From contig CAVVZC010000002.1 of NCBI GenBank assembly GCA_963752565.1, positions 186,001 through 250,000 of the forward strand: DNA of 64,000 nt, written 5' to 3'. The translations under genes were made by a program, and so were the position numbers. Below are positions 43,986 to 51,970 of this stretch, in pieces; position 1 is the stretch's first letter; each line of letters starts with the position of its first letter. The notes under the pieces are model-generated. The model saw only the letters and a program-made list of their open reading frames with translations. It searched no databases and was not told where the DNA came from. This DNA is from UBA11574 sp963752565 (GTDB lineage Bacteria; Desulfobacterota; Desulfobacteria; Desulfobacterales; UBA11574).

Positions 43986-45122
43986 TCAAGGGTTATCCAA
44001 GCCATGCTTAGTAAACCACACCCGTAAAAACCTTGGCCGGTATAGGCTGGCATCTTTTGCCATTTTCTCGAAATCGGTCGAATTGGCCACATAGCTAACA
44101 ATGAGTTCGTCAGGCTTTATGGAAATACCCGGATGGCCCTTGGCAGCATAGCAAAAAATGGTTTCATTCTGATTCACTTCCGGGCACTGATATAAAATAA
44201 CGGGCTTGCTCCAGGGACCCCAGGGATTTGGTGCAAACCTGGCGACAATATTTTTTGAAATACCGTTTTCCGTATAAATAGCCACATATTTTCCCAATGC
44301 AGCAATAAAAGATACCGAGTATTCGTTGGCCATATTTGCGCAAAGATGTTCGGCTCTAGTAAAATCCGCTGTCCACTGCCCTCTGCTGTAAAAACGCCAC
44401 TGATCGAAATGCGCCAGCCTGGTTTCAGGAGCCCTTGCCAGGATCATAAATTTATGATGAAACCCGTTTACCACCTCTTCGGCAATACCGTATATGAAGA
44501 AGAAGCCATCTTTCTTCAGCACCCAAGACCCAAAAAAGTTTTCTCCGGCAGCTGAGAGACTTGCCCACGGTATCTTGTGCTGAACAATGCGCCACCGAGC
44601 CGGAGGATCTCTAAAATTGGCTATATGCCCCAACCACGTCCCAATAACCTCAAAGCCAAATGACAGGGAAGCATCCGTTCGGTCAATCTGCATCAAAAAC
44701 AAGAACAGGCCATCCGGTGCAAGTGCACCATGATAAATCCAGAGCCATCCGTTGCCATCGGCAGGTAAAATAAAAGCCTGCGGGGTGCCGTCCGGTGTTC
44801 TGCCGGAATAAAACTCCACTGACGCGATGGGAGGAAAGACCCGCCGCTGGATGGCAATTGAATTGTTTATAATGGTTGCGTTCACATGCCGACCATCCCT
44901 GATCTCACCAACCCAGGTATCTCCAAACAACCAGAGAATATAATTATCCGCAAGAGCCACCGAGTAAACACCGTCGGCTCCTGTCCAACCCTTTTCGTTA
45001 TTAAATAGCGCATCATATCGGGGCAGCACTTCAACCCTGATTTCCGGTCGCGACACGCAGGCCACAATCAGCAGCAGAGAAAGCAGGCAGATGATTTTCA
45101 GTATATACTTTATTAAGATCAT
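43986..45122 (-). CDS. DUF4185-type lipoprotein, predicted beta-propeller
   Basis: 378 residues with a lipoprotein signal ('ICLLSLLLIVACVSRPE'). The mature part has repeated Trp/Gly/Asp-rich strands ('YILWLFGDTWVGEIRDG', 'NGWLWIYHGALAPDGLFLFL', 'GSWVLKKDGFFFIYGIAEE', 'NPWGPWSKPVILYQCPE', 'GHPGISIKPDELIVSYVANS'). This is the pattern of DUF4185 and GH43-like five-bladed propellers. It is probably surface-anchored and may bind or trim a glycan; activity is not shown. It stands alone, with A+T-rich flanks on both sides. Confidence 0.75.
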   Translation of the reverse strand: MILIKYILKIICLLSLLLIVACVSRPEIRVEVLPRYDALFNNEKGWTGADGVYSVALADNYILWLFGDTWVGEIRDGRHVNATIINNSIAIQRRVFPPIASVEFYSGRTPDGTPQAFILPADGNGWLWIYHGALAPDGLFLFLMQIDRTDASLSFGFEVIGTWLGHIANFRDPPARWRIVQHKIPWASLSAAGENFFGSWVLKKDGFFFIYGIAEEVVNGFHHKFMILARAPETRLAHFDQWRFYSRGQWTADFTRAEHLCANMANEYSVSFIAALGKYVAIYTENGISKNIVARFAPNPWGPWSKPVILYQCPEVNQNETIFCYAAKGHPGISIKPDELIVSYVANSTDFEKMAKDASLYRPRFLRVWFTKHGLDNP

Positions 45123-45537
45123 AATATTTTAAAGAAATCATAGATCAGAGGTTAGATGGCAGAATTCAAATATCCCGTTGAAAGCTAGGTGAATTAAAAA
45201 ACACCACCTCCGGTTCATAGAGGATAAGTACCTGCAAACATGTCGAAAAACTGCACGTTTTGCTAGGACAAGGATAAAATAAGAAGGTTGACTTTTATTC
45301 CTTATAATGCTTAAAAAGAATCATAGTCATCGAAGCCCATATGTTATTGTACCACTGAGGCAGAGCCACTATTTTCAATCTTCAATAGAATTAACTGCAA
45401 AAAGCAAGTTCTTATTTATTTTATCGTTATAATCTCATTTTCGTAAAGATATTTTTCAATATTTTTTATTTGGTTAAATCGTTTATTACTAATTAAAAAC
45501 ATCCGACCACCCGGAAAGGGAGAAAGGAACCGTAATT
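45123..45537. other. Leader region of the G+C-rich operon
   Basis: No gene. This A+T-rich host-like stretch ends abruptly at the ATG at 45538, where composition shifts. A TATAAT at 45303 has no correctly spaced -35 element. The ribosome site GGAAAGGGAGAAAGGAAC precedes the first gene. Confidence 0.4.
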
Positions 45538-46717
45538 ATGAATGCCAAAAACATTTTATCTTCTCCTCTACGCTACCTGGACAAGGCGCTTAACGGGCTG
45601 CGCGATCTGGGCCTGATGCCCGAAAAGCCGGACGAAATGCCAATTATCGCTCTTATCAATAAGATCAGCGATTTGGATGAGGAAAAGACTGTCGCCATCG
45701 CCCGCACCCTCAGCAATACAACGGTTTTTAACGAAGTGGTCCGTGAGCAGATCACGGCCTTAAAAGTGGGCGAGCGTTACGAGACGATCACAGAAGCTTT
45801 TGACAGCATTCGAGACGATGCCAAGAGCATGGTTGAGCAGCTTGACGACGGCAAGATCGACACCATGGAGCGGCTGTCGAATTTTTGGATGAAGGTAACC
45901 CGCGGGGACATCCCCAGCCGATTTCGCAAAATCAAAAAGACTTACCTTGAGGTTTCGTGCCGACACCAAAGACCAGATGGAGCGGGAGCACCAGATTCTG
46001 GAATCTTACCGGGACTTTCGAGGCGCCTTGAAGGCGTCCCAGGTCATGGCCTTCCAGGTACTCAAAAAGGCGGAAACGGCAGTTGAGGTGGCCAAAGCTC
46101 GTCTGGAGGAAGCCTCCAAAGCTCTGGAAACCAATACCAGCGAAGACCGCGAACTCATCGCCAAGCTGGAGCTGACCCGCGATGAGCGGCTGCGCGATCT
46201 ACAGGAGGAAGACAAGCGTTATCAGATCGCCAAGGATCTGGCCGAAAATCTGTCCGTAAGTTACAACACTACCGAAGTGGTCATGGCGCGTCTGGCCCAG
46301 ACCTCAGATGTCAAGGAGCGGGTTTACTCCCAATCGGTTTCTTTTTTCGGGACCAATGAAACCGTTTTTACGGCCTTAAATGCCTCTTTTACCAGTCTTC
46401 AGGGACTGCACGAAAGCACGCAGACCCTGGACGCCATGAAAGAAGGCATCAACAAGAGTCTTGAAACTTTGGCCGAGGTGGGCGACAAGGTTCAGGAGGA
46501 TGCCCTGAGGGCTGGATACGGCCCCACCATCAAGGCTGAGAGCGTGAAGAAGCTTCTGGATTCGGTGATCAACTTTCAGGAAAAATCCCGCTCGCTGATT
46601 ACTGAAATGCGTGAATTGAGTACCCGCAACGAGCAGGAGATCAGGCAGGCCGTTGAGGACGGCAAACGCCGCATGGTCCAGCTGACCACTTCAGGAAAAC
46701 TGCTGACCAATGAGTGA
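45538..46717 (+). CDS. Coiled-coil protein, first gene of G+C-rich operon (frame break near 45945)
   Basis: Two frames join into one protein of about 392 residues if one base is skipped near 45940-45950. The first frame (45538 onwards) runs to 'FRKIKKTYLE' and the second continues 'FRADTKDQMEREHQILESYR'. Removing one G from GAGGTTT would restore it. The product is helical and charged, without signal or membrane helix. It loosely recalls the layout of TelA/KlaA-type proteins (helical, ending in a charged helix 'NEQEIRQAVEDGKRRMV'), but the similarity is by eye only. Its last codons overlap the next gene by 8 bases. If the break is genuine, the protein would be truncated. Confidence 0.6.
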
Positions 46718-47984
46718 AGCCGAAAAATCCGATAAAATTGAGCTCGATGAAGTCATGCTGGCCATGGATGTGGTGGACACGCTCAGGCACCAGAAGTCCC
46801 TTGTCGATCGCGAGCTAAAGTCCGAGGACCACGATCAGGCACTGATCAAAAAGGTTCGGAAAATTTATGCCGGCCAGGGCCTGGAGGTTTCCGATGAGAT
46901 CGTCGCAAGGGGTGTTAAAGCTCTGCGCGAGGAGCGATTTACCTACATTCCCCCCAAAAAGAGTTTTCAGCTGATGCTGGCCCACCTGTACGTCAACCGC
47001 GGGCGCTGGGCCAAAAGAGGGGCGCTGGTGGTGGCGGCGCTTTTTGTTGTCTATTTGGTCTACCAATTCGCTTATGTGGTGCCGAAAAATCGAAGCCGGA
47101 AGAAGGACGCACAGAAGATCAATCTCAGGATCGGCCAGCAGCAAGATCAGATCAGCGTGGCCAAGGAGCGCATTGCACATCTGGCAAACTCTCTGGCCAA
47201 AATAAAGCAGAATGTCCCCCACAAGGCGGCTGCAGGCTTCAAGGGGCTTGTCGGGGACGCAGAACGGGAGATTGCTGCGGCTCAGGGTAAGATTCAGTCC
47301 CTGGACAAACTGGCGCTAAAACCCGGTCTTGACGCCGATAAGGCGGCAAAAACCGGCGTTTCCGTATCCCGCCGTCTCGACCAACGGGCGGAGCTGATCA
47401 GCGCCCTCAAGTCACACCTTGTTAACGCCGATCAGGCGGTTACCTCGCTGGGCGGGCTGAAGGTCCTGCCGGACAAATTGGCCGACCAGCGCGACAGGAT
47501 ACTTGCCGTAGCCCGTGAAAATGGTGCCAAACAGCAGGCCCAAAAGCTTTACAGCGATGCCATGACGGCCTTAGGGCGGGGAGATGTCAAGGCCGTGCAG
47601 AAAAGGTACTCATCGCTTCAGCAGCTCTACGATCAGCTGGTCCAGGAATATAAGCTGCGCATCGTTTCCCGCCAGGGGATTCAAAGTGGTGTCTGGCGGT
47701 ACCCAAAAAGCAATTCCAAGGTGCGCAACTACTACATTATCGTTGAGGCCGTTACTTCCGATGGCCGGCGTCTTACGGTTCCCATCACCAGCGAAGAGGA
47801 CGGACAGACCCGCAACGTAAAACAGTGGGGGCTGCGGGTGAAAGCGTCTATATTCGAACAGATCAAAAGAGACAAGCAGGACGACGGCATCATCAGCCGC
47901 AACGTATTCGGCGTAAAAAGACGCGGCTACCTTCAACCCCAGTACCATATACCGACCACCGGCGGTGCGATTACCCAATGGTAG
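46710..47984 (+). CDS. DUF6384-like membrane coiled-coil protein
   Basis: 424 residues. The N-terminus ('IELDEVMLAMDVVDTLRHQK', 'KKVRKIYAGQGLEVSDEIVA') matches my memory of the DUF6384 family. One membrane helix follows near residue 110 ('GALVVAALFVVYLVYQFAYV'), then a periplasmic coiled coil, and a C-terminal beta-rich domain ('YYIIVEAVTSDGRRLTVPIT', 'QYHIPTTGGAITQW'). It probably spans the inner membrane and links the cytosolic coiled-coil partners to the periplasm. It overlaps the preceding gene. Family function is unknown. Confidence 0.7.
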   Translation: MSEAEKSDKIELDEVMLAMDVVDTLRHQKSLVDRELKSEDHDQALIKKVRKIYAGQGLEVSDEIVARGVKALREERFTYIPPKKSFQLMLAHLYVNRGRWAKRGALVVAALFVVYLVYQFAYVVPKNRSRKKDAQKINLRIGQQQDQISVAKERIAHLANSLAKIKQNVPHKAAAGFKGLVGDAEREIAAAQGKIQSLDKLALKPGLDADKAAKTGVSVSRRLDQRAELISALKSHLVNADQAVTSLGGLKVLPDKLADQRDRILAVARENGAKQQAQKLYSDAMTALGRGDVKAVQKRYSSLQQLYDQLVQEYKLRIVSRQGIQSGVWRYPKSNSKVRNYYIIVEAVTSDGRRLTVPITSEEDGQTRNVKQWGLRVKASIFEQIKRDKQDDGIISRNVFGVKRRGYLQPQYHIPTTGGAITQW

Positions 47985-47996
47985 GAGTCCAGAATA

Positions 47997-49377
47997 ATGA
48001 TAACGGGCAGAGAAACGCTACAGGGAATTAACGACCATATCCTGCAAGCCCAGTCGCAGATCGAGAGCGCAGGGCATCGGATGGACGAGCTGTTATCACG
48101 GCTCAACACCCTGCGTTTTGAAGTGGCGGAACAGTACCGGCAACTGGCCAAGTTCCGGCTGGGTGAACTACATGCAAGCCGCATGATCTCCAGGCTGGAT
48201 AGGGCGGACCAAGCCATCATGGCATTTCTGGATAAGAGATCCCAGGCCTTAAGCGAACTTCAGAATAAACTGAAGGAATGCATTGCCCGGCAACAGAAAC
48301 TCGAACAGAAAAGGGTGGTTCAGCAGGATGCCCGCGACAAGGCCATAGAAACCCTTCAGCGACAGATCGAGTCGAGCAAAGCTCGAATTGAACAAACGGA
48401 ATCTTACCAACGCCAGAAAGAAAAGGTTGCCCTGGCCACTCAAGTGGCCCAGCGGGCAGATGAGAAGGCTTTTCAGTCAGAGGATGATCTGGCCAGCAAA
48501 GGAAAACCTTACAAGGACGATTCCATTTTTATGTATCTGTGGCAACGTCGCTACATGACGCCGGAATACCGGGCAAACCGCTTTATCCGATCATTGGACA
48601 ATTGGGTTGCAAGGCTTATCGATTTCAAAGATGCGCGCGCCAACTATCACATGCTCAATGAGCTTCCCTTGCGCCTCAGAGAGCACGCGACCAAGGCCGA
48701 GGAAGACGCACAATGGCAAAAGCAAATGCTGCAGGCGATAGAAAAGGAGGAGGCTGAAAAGGACGGCGTCTTCAATCTACAGACCGAACTGGAGAAGGTG
48801 GAAAAACACCTGCACAATATTAATGATGACATTGATGCCGAGGAGTCGAACCATCAGAAACTGCTTGAACGGGAAACCGCCTTCACATCCGGTGAGGACG
48901 AATTCAACCAAAAGGCCATCGAACTGCTGGTGGCCGAGCTCGAGCATAAGGATATCGCCAATTTGTACAGAGAAGCCCAGGCCACACCACGTCCCGAAGA
49001 CGATGCCATTGTTGTCAACCTTCACAAACTTAAGGAAGAAGAAAAAAGAGCTGGTGACCAAATTTCTTCTCTCAAAGATACTCAGCAGGAGCAGCAGCGC
49101 GCTCTTGAAGAACTCACGAGGCTGCGTCGAAGGTTCCGGAAAAGCAGTTACGACGCCTCTAACTCTTCGTTTCCCATCAACTTCGGACTCGGCGTTTTGC
49201 TAGGAGCAATTCTACGGGGCAACATGTCTTCCGGTACGGCCTGGGACAAAATCGAGCACGCCCAGCGTTGGGAACGCACTCAAGACTTCCCCGACTTCGG
49301 TGGATTCAGCGGCGGGCGGATTTGGCAGCGGCGGTAGTTTTGGGAGTAGCGGGTTTCGTACCGGCGGCAGCTTTTAA
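47997..49377 (+). CDS. Coiled-coil protein with Gly-rich tail (frame break near 49315)
   Basis: About 460 residues of nearly continuous coiled coil ('QIESAGHRMDELLSRLNTLR', 'EKVEKHLHNINDDIDAEESN', 'LKDTQQEQQRALEELTRLRR'). A short hydrophobic glycine-rich segment follows ('SFPINFGLGVLLGAILRG'). In the uninterrupted frame it ends 'GGFSGGRIWQRR' at 49337. If one G is removed from GGCGGGCGG, the frame continues 'SGGGFGSGGSFGSSGFRTGG' to a TAA at 49377, a tail that looks authentic. It is 12 bp after the DUF6384-like gene with a GGAG ribosome site. Function unknown. Confidence 0.6.
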
Positions 49378-49506
49378 CTCATATCTCCTGAGAATGAGAA
49401 CGTAATAATAGGTCGAGACGGTCAAGTCGCTTGATCCGAAGGTAAAATATTGAATCGCAAATAGTAATGAAACGCTAATCATTTTAACTCTACTAAAGGA
49501 AAAAAT

Positions 49507-50307
49507 ATGTTTAAATTTTCTGACATTCTAGGAACGTTGATGCAGAGCGGCCTATCCCAAACGGGCACGAATCGGATGAAGCATGCCTTTGGCGCGGGGG
49601 AAAGGGCTTCCGACGGTTTCCTCTCGAGCCTGCTTGGCGGAGGCGGGATTACTGACACTCTGACGGGTTTACTCGGCGGTGGCAAGGGCAGCGGCATCGG
49701 CAGCATGCTCGAAGGGGTGCTGGGTGATGCCGGCAAGGCGCTGGGTGGTAATAATAAACTGGCTCTCGGGGGGCTTGGAGCTTTAGCCGGAGCGCTCTTG
49801 GGTGGTGGAGGAAGATCCGTTAAGGGAGCCCTCGGTGGTGGCGTTATGGCCATGCTCGGTGCGATGGCCTTTTCGGCGCTCAAAGGCGCCGGCAGCGCTC
49901 CTGAAGAAGTTCCCGTCGGACTTAAAGTTCCAGAAAATGCCCAGCAGGAAGAAGAACTCGAGCAAGGTGCTGAGCTTATTTTAAAAGCCATGATTAATGC
50001 TGCTAAAGCCGACGGTAAAATTGACTCGACGGAAGTTCAGCGCATCCTCGGCAAACTTGAGGATGCCGGTACGGACAGCGAATCGCGCGATTTTGTTATC
50101 AATGAAATGAACAAGCCTATGGATCTTGATGGCATCGTTGCAGCGGCCAAAGGCCAGTCCCATCTGGCGGCTCAGATCTACGCCGCTTCCCTGTTGGCCA
50201 TCAAGGTGGACACGCCGTCCGAACGCGAGTACATGCAGCGGCTTGCCGACGACCTGGGCCTTTCTCCAGATATTACGGCCCAGCTTGAAAAAGCGGTCGG
50301 TATGTAA
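49507..50307 (+). CDS. DUF533/TerB-like protein (YebE type)
   Basis: 266 residues. The first half is very rich in Gly and Ala with an amphipathic or membrane-associated segment ('GALLGGGGRSVKGALGGGVM', 'AMLGAMAFSALKGAG'). The second half is a TerB-type helical domain ('AELILKAMINAAKADGKIDS', 'RDFVINEMNKPMDLDGIVAA', 'DTPSEREYMQRLADDLGLSP'). TerB and DUF533 proteins are linked to envelope and metal-oxyanion stress. It is the fourth gene of the operon, 130 bp after the coiled-coil gene, and ends 110 bp before the Kbp homologue. Confidence 0.85.
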   Translation: MFKFSDILGTLMQSGLSQTGTNRMKHAFGAGERASDGFLSSLLGGGGITDTLTGLLGGGKGSGIGSMLEGVLGDAGKALGGNNKLALGGLGALAGALLGGGGRSVKGALGGGVMAMLGAMAFSALKGAGSAPEEVPVGLKVPENAQQEEELEQGAELILKAMINAAKADGKIDSTEVQRILGKLEDAGTDSESRDFVINEMNKPMDLDGIVAAAKGQSHLAAQIYAASLLAIKVDTPSEREYMQRLADDLGLSPDITAQLEKAVGM

Positions 50308-50416
50308 AGGGAGGGCAGCTCTTGATCATCCAGCGATAACCCCAAACGTCAGGTAGTGATTATTTAATTTTTGGAAGAATTCATATGATGTAACATCTAA
50401 CCAAAAGGAGATGAAA

Positions 50417-50848
50417 ATGGGACTTTTCGATTTTGCACGTAATATTGGCAAAAAGCTTTTCGGCAATGAAGATGAAGCGCCGGATAAGATCAAAGCTCAC
50501 ATTGAGGAAGAAAATCCAGGCGTATCAAACCTTGAGGTCAGCGTCCAGGACGGCGTGGTGACGTTAGACGGCCAGGCCGACAGCGCCGCAGCCAAGGAAA
50601 AGGCGGTGTTGATGGCGGGAAATGTCAAGGGCATCAGCGAAGTGCGTGCTGATGGGTTGAGCGCACCGGCCCCCACGGAACAAGTGGAGTACTATGAGAT
50701 AAAGTCCGGTGATATGCTGTCGGCCATCGCCAAAAAGTACTATGGAAACGCCATGGACTACCCGCGCATTTTCGAAGCCAACCGGGAAGTCATTAAAGAT
50801 CCCGACCTGATCTACCCAGGTCAGAAGATTCGCATCCCTCTGCCTTAA
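50417..50848 (+). CDS. kbp: BON-LysM protein, homologue of E. coli Kbp (YgaU)
   Basis: 143 residues from the second ATG at 50417; AAGGAG lies directly before the first ATG at 50411, which would give no spacer. 'MGLFDFARNIGKKLF' matches the start of Kbp. A BON domain follows ('LEVSVQDGVVTLDGQADSAA') and a LysM domain ends it ('YYEIKSGDMLSAIAKKYYGN', 'PRIFEANREVIKDPDLIYPG'). E. coli Kbp is a cytoplasmic potassium-binding protein made under stress. It closes the operon. Confidence 0.9.
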   Translation: MGLFDFARNIGKKLFGNEDEAPDKIKAHIEEENPGVSNLEVSVQDGVVTLDGQADSAAAKEKAVLMAGNVKGISEVRADGLSAPAPTEQVEYYEIKSGDMLSAIAKKYYGNAMDYPRIFEANREVIKDPDLIYPGQKIRIPLP

Positions 50849-50867
50849 GCATAGGAGATTAAAAGGG

Positions 50868-50954
50868 TGGGGAGAGTTGTTCCGTTATGAAGTATTCAAA
50901 ACACTAAAAGAAGAAGGTAAAATAAATGACACGGTGATCGAAATATTAAATTAA
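50868..50954 (+). pseudogene. Possible IS91-type transposase remnant
   Basis: The frame reads 'WGELFRYEVFKTLKEEGKIN' then 'DTVIEILN' and stops. The pattern 'LxRYEVFKxLKxEGKI' followed by a short helix resembles the mid-part of IS91-family transposases. Nothing else of the element is visible. It lies at the right edge of the G+C-rich operon, so it may mark how the block arrived. Confidence 0.4.
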
Positions 50955-50984
50955 AGTGGCAGAGTCATCACTGACTCTGCCACT
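50955..50984. terminator. Perfect 13-bp hairpin at the end of the G+C-rich operon
   Basis: AGTGGCAGAGTCA (50955-50967) pairs with TGACTCTGCCACT (50972-50984) around a TCAC loop. On the minus strand it is followed by a T-rich run. It can terminate the convergent cupin transcript and probably also affects the operon transcript. Confidence 0.65.
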
Positions 50985-51133
50985 ATCTAATTAATATACA
51001 GATATCATTTTTTATAATGTTTGATCAAATAAATGCGTTCTTTGACAACTGTCAAATCATCTCCGTCCACCGATAATTAATTTGTATGGTTTTTCTTTTT
51101 TATTGATGCTTCCTTATAAGAAATTCGAATTGT

Positions 51134-51538
51134 CTACGTCAGCAGGATCTTGGAAAATGTATCTGGAGTTTCTTTAGAAAATATCCTGTTTGACAATGCA
51201 ATGATTTCCAAATCCTTGTCGCCATTATTTTTTACGGAATGCACGACCCCTTCATTGACCTTTATCAATACAGTTCCGGATCCTGTAAATGCCTTTTTCG
51301 ATATTTCAGGAGAATCTTTTTTTGCCCAAGCCAACGTCCATGTATCCAAATAACCGATGATTAACATCTCTTTGCTTCGATGATGATAATGATTCCCGCG
51401 AATTGAATTTGGATGAATTTTTCCAAAATGGATATTTTGAATTTTATCGAGAAATTGCATATCCGTATCGGGGATGTTGTATAATGCGCCTCTTGTATCA
51501 CCGTAATTTTCAAGTGCTGTGATCTCAATATCTTGCAT
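51134..51538 (-). CDS. Small cupin protein
   Basis: 134 residues with the cupin metal-site pattern ('NSIRGNHYHHRSKEMLIIGY') and a later 'VNEGVVHSVKNNGDKDLEII' strand pair. It resembles FdtA/WxcM-like sugar epimerase or isomerase cupins and other single-domain cupins. With no sugar-biosynthesis genes nearby, the substrate is unknown. It ends 150 bp before the hairpin at 50955-50984. Confidence 0.7.
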   Translation of the reverse strand: MQDIEITALENYGDTRGALYNIPDTDMQFLDKIQNIHFGKIHPNSIRGNHYHHRSKEMLIIGYLDTWTLAWAKKDSPEISKKAFTGSGTVLIKVNEGVVHSVKNNGDKDLEIIALSNRIFSKETPDTFSKILLT

Positions 51539-51569
51539 TTGATAAATCCAATTTTTTGTTTAAACGACT

Positions 51570-51951
51570 TTAAATAAACCGGAAGCCCGCGGCATTTAGC
51601 GCTGCCACCGCCTCAGTTGCTTTGTCCGCCTTCACCAAAATATAATCAGTGTCGTACGTCGATATGGCAAAAATACTGATCCGCTCTTCTGCCAACACCT
51701 TTGAAAGTTTTGCCATAATTCCAGTCGTCACTCAGTTCCAACGGCCCTGACACCTTGATACATGACCAACCCTGACTACAACGTTCACTATTCAAGGTCA
51801 ATGAATTCCGGCACACAATGGAAAGTTCTTCTTCTGTTTTAACAATGTTGAAAAACGATTCGCCATAAACCTCATCCGGAATCCTGCCAGAAGGGTTTAG
51901 GCGGTGTATCGCAAATGGTTCGTCTAACAATTCTAATTTCAATCGTGTCAT
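51570..51951 (-). CDS. ACT-domain protein with a frame break near 51730
   Basis: In the first frame the protein reads 'LELLDEPFAIHRLNPSGRIP' to 'GWSCIKVSGPLELSD' and then goes off. In the next frame the sequence continues convincingly, 'TGIMAKLSKVLAEERISIFA' and 'DTDYILVKADKATEAVAALN', to a TAA at 51570. The joined protein of about 126 residues is a typical small ACT-domain protein (amino-acid-binding regulator). One extra base in CTGAGTGACG explains the break. It lies 20 bp after putA on the same strand, so it may sense proline or glutamate. Confidence 0.65.
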
Positions 51952-51970
51952 TCTTTAATCTTTTTTATGA

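Noticed and set aside
45287..45308. A TTGACT and a TATAAT before the G+C-rich operon, read as a sigma-70 promoter
   Set aside because: The two boxes are only 9 bases apart, far from the 16-18 needed.
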